Positions 6,457 to 9,516 of a stretch of 9,516 bases of DNA are shown in pieces. The position numbers and the translations under genes were made by a program. The notes under the pieces were generated by a model. It did no database searches. It saw only the letters and a list, made by a program, of their open reading frames with translations, and was not told where the DNA came from. Origin of the DNA: CAZPZR01 sp964591105 (GTDB lineage Bacteria; Bacillota; Clostridia; Lachnospirales; Lachnospiraceae); the NCBI GenBank assembly GCA_964591105.1, contig CAZPZR010000067.1, positions 1-9,516 on the forward strand, read 5' to 3'. Each line of letters begins with the position of its first letter. Positions within the stretch are counted from its first letter, which is position 1.

Positions 6457-6608
6457 TCAATTTGTAACTCCATTCCCATTCCTTCTGCAAGTCTCTTTAA
6501 AGTCGAAAGAGACGGATTACCCAGACCTCTTTCTATTTTGCTTATATCTGCCTGATATATTCCCGTTTTTTCAGCCAATTCACGCTGTGTTATATGACTC
6601 TTTTCACG
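6435..6608 (-). pseudogene. 5'-truncated Xre/HTH_3 transcriptional regulator remnant
   Basis: Reading leftward from 6608, 57 in-frame codons encode an Xre-type helix-turn-helix: the recognisable core runs TQRELAEKTGIYQADISKIE and then RGLGNPSLSTLKRLAEGMGM, ending LQIDFAVKGV and TAA. This matches the DNA-binding domain of HigA-like antitoxins or small Xre regulators. There is no usable start: an in-frame TAG (6611-6609) immediately precedes the preserved part, and no ATG or GTG with a ribosome binding site is available. The N-terminal helix and any partner toxin gene are missing. The DUF815 terminator (6636-6661) lies just upstream, so the fragment is probably not transcribed. It looks like a deletion remnant of a former regulator or toxin-antitoxin module. 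Confidence 0.8.
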
Positions 6609-6635
6609 CTAGGATACATCCTATATCACCAACAC

Positions 6636-6661
6636 AAAAAAGGGCATGTCATAACACGCCC
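6636..6661 (-). terminator. Intrinsic terminator of the chorismate mutase-DUF815 operon
   Basis: On the minus strand GGGCGTG and CATGCCC form a 7-bp stem (one G-U pair) with a TTATGA loop, followed directly by six T residues. It begins 8 bases after the DUF815 stop codon and is a good Rho-independent terminator. Confidence 0.88.
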
Positions 6662-6669
6662 CTAATTTT

Positions 6670-7962
6670 CTATTCACTTCTTCCCAGCAAATAATCCACA
6701 AACTGCTGCGCAGTCCTTCCTGACTTGCCTCCATGATGAAGTTCCCACTTATTTGCCTCCAAGAGCAGTTCTTCCTTTGGCATCTCTATGCCATTCCTTT
6801 GTGCCAGCTGCCATACAATTTCCTGGAATTCTTTCTTTTCTGGCTGTCCAAAGTAAATCGTAACACCGAATCTGGCAACTAGTGACAATTTTTCCTGAAC
6901 TGTATCGTTCATATGTAACTCTTCATCGCGATCATTCTTGTCGCGGAAAGTTTCTCGAATCAAATGTCTACGATTTGATGTTGCGTAGATGAGTATATTA
7001 TCTGGTTTCTTTTCCAATCCACCTTCAATCACTGCTTTCAAATATTTGTATTCGATTTCAAATTCTTCAAAAGATAAATCATCCATATAAATGATGAATT
7101 TATAATTACGATTTTTAATCTGTGCAATGATGTCATTTAAATTTTGAAACTGATGTTTATAAACTTCAATCATTCGAAGTCCCTGATCATAGTACTGATT
7201 CAAAATCGCTTTGATTGAAGAGGATTTTCCAGTTCCCGCATCCCCAAATAGTAAGCAGTTATTCGCTTTCTTTCCTTCAACGAATGCTTTTGTGTTGTCA
7301 ATTAATTTCTTTTTCGCAATTTCATAACCAACCAGATCATCCAGATGTACATGCGCAATCTTTGTAATCGGAACAATCTTTGCTTTCTGATTATCCTGTT
7401 CTACGCGGAATGCCTTATGAAGTCCCAGTTTTCCTACACCAAATTCTTTGTAAAATTGTGTCAGTATGTCTTTCAATTCTTCTGCGCTTTCTGCCTCTGC
7501 AAGGTGTCTACTCAGTTCACAGATACGGTCACGGATGCGTTTATTAAATACTTTGCCATATCCACTTGTTCCCTGATAATCCAGAATCAAATTCAGACAG
7601 GAAGCATCCAATGCTTCTTCCATTTCTTGGAAATCATAATCGAATAATTCTTTGAAAATTTCAAAATCGTGCAATGCCACCTGGTTGATACTTCCTTCTA
7701 CGTTCCCAACAATTTCACAAGAAGTACTATATCCATTTTCATGGCTTGCCAGCAGATATGTCAGATAATTATGCCACAAATTTCCTTCAAATCCATGGCT
7801 CACAGCCATCTCCAAGATTTCATGGATTGTATCGAATAACAATCCCTTCAAATCTTCTTTGTTATAATAATCATTCTTATAATTCTCCATCAAAAAGGTC
7901 ATATCGTCCAAAATCTGACCATTTTCCATTTGTTTATATAACATCAATTCATTCGTTCTCAT
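6670..7962 (-). CDS. DUF815 family P-loop ATPase
   Basis: This 430-residue protein belongs to the DUF815 (PF05673) group of AAA-type ATPases, whose cellular role is not established. The C-terminal half is the ATPase: Walker A GDAGTGKSS (residues 240-248), a hydrophobic Walker B strand FIIYMDDLSFE (289-299, with Asp294-Asp295), a sensor-1-like IYATSNRRHL (325-334) and the basic stretch GGKSGRTAQQ (411-420). The first 190 or so residues are mostly helical and of unknown function; no signal peptide or membrane segment is visible, so it is probably cytoplasmic. The ATG at 7962 has AAGGAG overlapping the upstream gene's TAA stop (TAAGGAG), leaving 10 bases between genes, which implies translational coupling to the chorismate mutase gene. 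It is followed by an intrinsic terminator. Confidence 0.88.
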   Translation of the reverse strand: MRTNELMLYKQMENGQILDDMTFLMENYKNDYYNKEDLKGLLFDTIHEILEMAVSHGFEGNLWHNYLTYLLASHENGYSTSCEIVGNVEGSINQVALHDFEIFKELFDYDFQEMEEALDASCLNLILDYQGTSGYGKVFNKRIRDRICELSRHLAEAESAEELKDILTQFYKEFGVGKLGLHKAFRVEQDNQKAKIVPITKIAHVHLDDLVGYEIAKKKLIDNTKAFVEGKKANNCLLFGDAGTGKSSSIKAILNQYYDQGLRMIEVYKHQFQNLNDIIAQIKNRNYKFIIYMDDLSFEEFEIEYKYLKAVIEGGLEKKPDNILIYATSNRRHLIRETFRDKNDRDEELHMNDTVQEKLSLVARFGVTIYFGQPEKKEFQEIVWQLAQRNGIEMPKEELLLEANKWELHHGGKSGRTAQQFVDYLLGRSE

Positions 7963-7972
7963 ACTCTACTCC

Positions 7973-8827
7973 TTAATAATTTCCAAGTATTCTTAAATTC
8001 TGACATTCTTCCTGCAATTCAGAGATTGTATTTTCCACAGTCGCATCCGCCAGGTTTCCCTCAAACTCAATGAAAAATCGATATTTTTCATTTTCTAATG
8101 CTCTTGATTCTATCTTTGTCATGTTCAAATCATTATAAGTGAAATGAGACAAAATACGATACAGGCTTCCGCTTTCATGCGGGAGTTCAAAGCAAATACC
8201 TATCTTAGTTGCATCTTCTAAAAATATCTTTTGGGTTGTGACTACAATTGCTTTTTTGCTGCCATTTTCCTCGCCAACAATATAGTTATCAAACTCTTCT
8301 AACAGATCATATCCTTCATCGAACGCCCACGCAGTCAAATTTTCAACTGAGAGAACAGCAAAATCTGCATTTCCATTCGCAACGGCTTCCATCGCCTCAC
8401 GAAGTGTGTGCACATGAAAATATTTACAAGAGTCGCCAAAATATTTTTTTACTGTCATCTGGATACATACTTCTTCTGTTCCCACGGAAACAATTCTCGC
8501 AGATTCCACATCTAGACATTTTACTGCAACAAACGGAAGGTGTTCTAATTTCCCTGCATCTGCCAAAAGTTTGTACTGAAGTTGTCTGCTCATAGACATT
8601 AGCTGCTGATAAAGTTCCTGAATCCCTTTTTTCTGAAACTCTGTAGACACTTTTCCTGCTACGCTCTGCAATTTTTCCTGTTCCCGCTGTTTATCAAATA
8701 CCTTCTTCCCTGCGCCAATCTTATATTGTCCCACCTGTTCACAGATATTCATTCTTTCATCATACAGCTGAACCATCTGATGATCAATCTGATCCAACTG
8801 TTCCCTTAATTCCTGCAATGTGGCCAT
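7973..8827 (-). CDS. Chorismate mutase-ACT protein with a degenerate, internally deleted prephenate dehydratase domain
   Basis: The 284-residue product is built like a P-protein (PheA), which converts chorismate through prephenate to phenylpyruvate. It is about 90 residues short. Residues 1-90 form an AroQ chorismate mutase with all expected active-site residues by comparison with E. coli PheA: Arg8, Arg25, Lys36, Asp45, Arg48, Glu49 and Gln84. Residues 208-284 are an intact ACT domain with HESGSLYRIL and ESRA, the phenylalanine-binding type. Between them, residues 110-200 keep only part of the dehydratase domain. The usual N-terminal GxxGxYS-like motif reads VSVGTEEV, the ENS-type motif reads ENLTAW, and the second subdomain with the catalytic Thr-Arg-Phe motif is absent near residues 186-193. 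Mutase activity is likely and dehydratase activity unlikely. AAGGAG precedes the ATG at 8827. Confidence 0.85.
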   Translation of the reverse strand: MATLQELREQLDQIDHQMVQLYDERMNICEQVGQYKIGAGKKVFDKQREQEKLQSVAGKVSTEFQKKGIQELYQQLMSMSRQLQYKLLADAGKLEHLPFVAVKCLDVESARIVSVGTEEVCIQMTVKKYFGDSCKYFHVHTLREAMEAVANGNADFAVLSVENLTAWAFDEGYDLLEEFDNYIVGEENGSKKAIVVTTQKIFLEDATKIGICFELPHESGSLYRILSHFTYNDLNMTKIESRALENEKYRFFIEFEGNLADATVENTISELQEECQNLRILGNY

Positions 8828-8859
8828 ATGTCATCTCCTTCATACTTTCGTGTTGTAAT

Positions 8860-8890
8860 GTATTATAATACAACTTCTGTATAAAATCTA
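8860..8890 (-). promoter_or_regulatory. Promoter with palindromic -10 region for the chorismate mutase operon
   Basis: On the minus strand a perfect TATAAT (8867-8862) lies 17 bases from a weak TAGATT (8890-8885), giving a predicted start near 8855 and a leader of about 28 bases. The -10 box sits in a 12-bp perfect palindrome, GTATTATAATAC (8860-8871). GTTGTA (8852-8857) and TACAAC (8869-8874) form another inverted pair around it. The palindrome could be an operator. It also places a TATAAT on the plus strand toward the 8914 gene, but without a recognisable -35 box. Confidence 0.45.
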
Positions 8891-8913
8891 CTTTTCAATC
8901 CATACTAGAAAGC

Positions 8914-9297
8914 ATGAAGTACAAATTTTTCACCTGCGGAACCGTCGGCTGGTGTATGGAAATTCTGTTCACCGGACTTCGTTCCATTAATTCACAAAAT
9001 CATACACTTATGGGAAATACTTCTATTTGGATGTTTCCCATCTATGGGATGGCCAGTTTCCTTTCGCCCATTTGCAAATTACTGAAAGGGAAATCCGTCT
9101 TTTTCCGTGGAGGCATCTATACTTGCTTAATCTTTACCGGGGAATATCTCACCGGAACTTTGCTTCGCAAATTCCATGCCTGTCCCTGGGATTACAGTAA
9201 CAGTCGTTTCCAGGTTCATGGTCTGATCCGATTAGATTACGCACCTTATTGGTTCGGTGCCGGATTATTATTTGAAAAAATTTTATCCAGACGTTGA
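8914..9297 (+). CDS. Small integral membrane protein, PF06541-like (putative ABC-transporter type IV / CmpB family)
   Basis: This 127-residue protein has about four hydrophobic segments (roughly residues 5-22, 36-54, 66-84 and 110-124). It carries the family-like stretch ACPWDYSNSRFQVHGLIRLD (89-108) followed by YAPYWFGAGLLFE. That motif is typical of the PF06541 family, named as putative ABC-transporter type IV although a transport role is not proven. Charged residues are few, and the last four are KILSRR-like, which fits an inner-membrane protein with a cytoplasmic tail. The start at 8914 has only a weak AGAAAG upstream, so translation may be poor; no better start is available without losing the first membrane segment. 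It is divergent from the chorismate mutase gene, and its stop lies inside the first TGAAA-N3-TTTCA site. Confidence 0.75.
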   Translation: MKYKFFTCGTVGWCMEILFTGLRSINSQNHTLMGNTSIWMFPIYGMASFLSPICKLLKGKSVFFRGGIYTCLIFTGEYLTGTLLRKFHACPWDYSNSRFQVHGLIRLDYAPYWFGAGLLFEKILSRR

Positions 9298-9339
9298 AAA
9301 TCTTTCAAGTTTAGTATATCATAATATGAAAGATTTTCA
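9294..9339 (+). promoter_or_regulatory. Promoter flanked by two TGAAA-N3-TTTCA operator-like sites, upstream of the nitroreductase start
   Basis: TTGAAA (9294-9299), a 17-base spacer and TATCAT (9317-9322) form a good promoter candidate starting near 9329. Two short palindromes, TGAAAATCTTTCA (9295-9307) and TGAAAGATTTTCA (9327-9339), have centres 32 bases apart, about three helical turns. One covers the -35 box and the other the expected start. Together they are also a 13-bp perfect inverted repeat that could form a hairpin around a 19-base loop. The double-site geometry suggests a repressor operator, but a hairpin in RNA from the upstream gene cannot be excluded. Confidence 0.5.
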
Positions 9340-9358
9340 GCAAAGGAGGGAACGATCT

Positions 9359-9499
9359 ATGAATACATATAGATGTATGAGAACGAGACAAAGTGTCCGA
9401 AAGTTCAAACCGGATGCCGTGAATCATTTATTTATTTCTTTAGTTTTTCATTTATTCTTAGTAATGATTTCATTTTATATTTCTTATTTTTTCATATAA
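9359..9499 (+). pseudogene. Nitroreductase N-terminus joined to an AT-rich tail (broken gene)
   Basis: A strong ribosome binding site (AAAGGAGGG, 9342-9350) sits 8 bases before the ATG at 9359. The first 21 codons, MNTYRCMRTRQSVRKFKPDA and V, match the N-terminus of FMN-dependent nitroreductases, where Arg residues of the RxSxRxF motif bind the flavin phosphate. After about 9421 the resemblance stops: the frame continues as a hydrophobic tail rich in Phe, Leu and Ile, ending at TAA (9497-9499) for a total of 46 residues. Bases 9421-9500 contain only 11 G or C in 80, far below the surrounding genes. An insertion or deletion join is the simplest explanation. A genuine 46-residue membrane peptide is possible but unsupported. 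Confidence 0.65.
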
Positions 9500-9516
9500 T
9501 CGTTATCCATTGATCC
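9421..9516. other. Very AT-rich sequence replacing the body of the nitroreductase gene
   Basis: This stretch has about 14 percent G+C over 9421-9500 and contains T-rich runs and no recognisable protein beyond the short tail described above. No terminal inverted repeat or target duplication can be judged because the window ends at 9516. It may be the edge of an inserted element or the far side of a deletion. Confidence 0.5.

Noticed and set aside
8914..8960. Alternative internal start (ATG near 8956) for the membrane protein
   Set aside because: It has no better ribosome binding site and would remove the first hydrophobic segment.

Overview
The window looks like chromosome of a low-to-moderate GC Firmicute, most likely a Lachnospiraceae-type gut Clostridium. 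Three things suggest this: strong AGGAG-type ribosome binding sites, sigma-A-like promoters (TTGACG/TTGCAA with 17-bp spacers and TATAAT), and protein sequences that read as Clostridia (omega, RimO, RqcH, a P-protein-like chorismate mutase). This placement is inference from remembered family features, not a search.

Left region (1-1377). The 5' end of a minus-strand gene, probably an iron-sulfur scaffold-like protein, runs off the left edge. Next to it is a perfect 539-bp-period tandem duplication (189-730 and 728-1269) with a 3-bp TAC microhomology at each end. It leaves one intact pgsA (835-1377) and a second pgsA copy lacking its first 36 codons (296-730).

Central minus-strand operon (4533 down to 835): yicC, gmk, rpoZ, rimO, pgsA, tightly packed. 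A GNRA-loop hairpin with a short U-tract lies between rpoZ and rimO and may attenuate the last two genes. The operon promoter is interlocked with the divergent promoter of rqcH (4664-6400, plus strand): the -35 box of each lies inside the spacer of the other. The unit joins transcription (omega), nucleotide metabolism (Gmk), RNA turnover (YicC), ribosome modification (RimO) and phospholipid synthesis (PgsA) with ribosome rescue (RqcH).

Right region (6401-8827). After rqcH comes a 16-bp inverted repeat, a 5'-truncated Xre-type helix-turn-helix gene remnant, and a good intrinsic terminator. The terminator ends a two-gene minus-strand operon: a P-protein derivative that keeps its chorismate mutase and ACT domains but has lost about half of its prephenate dehydratase domain, followed by a DUF815 P-loop ATPase.

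Right edge (8828-9516). A divergent plus-strand gene encodes a small PF06541-like membrane protein. It is followed by a promoter flanked by two TGAAA-N3-TTTCA operator-like sites, then the first 21 or so codons of a nitroreductase that run into a very AT-rich tail, so this gene is broken.

No tRNA, rRNA, CRISPR array or complete mobile element was seen. The points most worth a second look are the chorismate mutase-ACT protein without a working dehydratase domain, the recent pgsA duplication, the interlocked promoters and the broken nitroreductase with its doubled operator.
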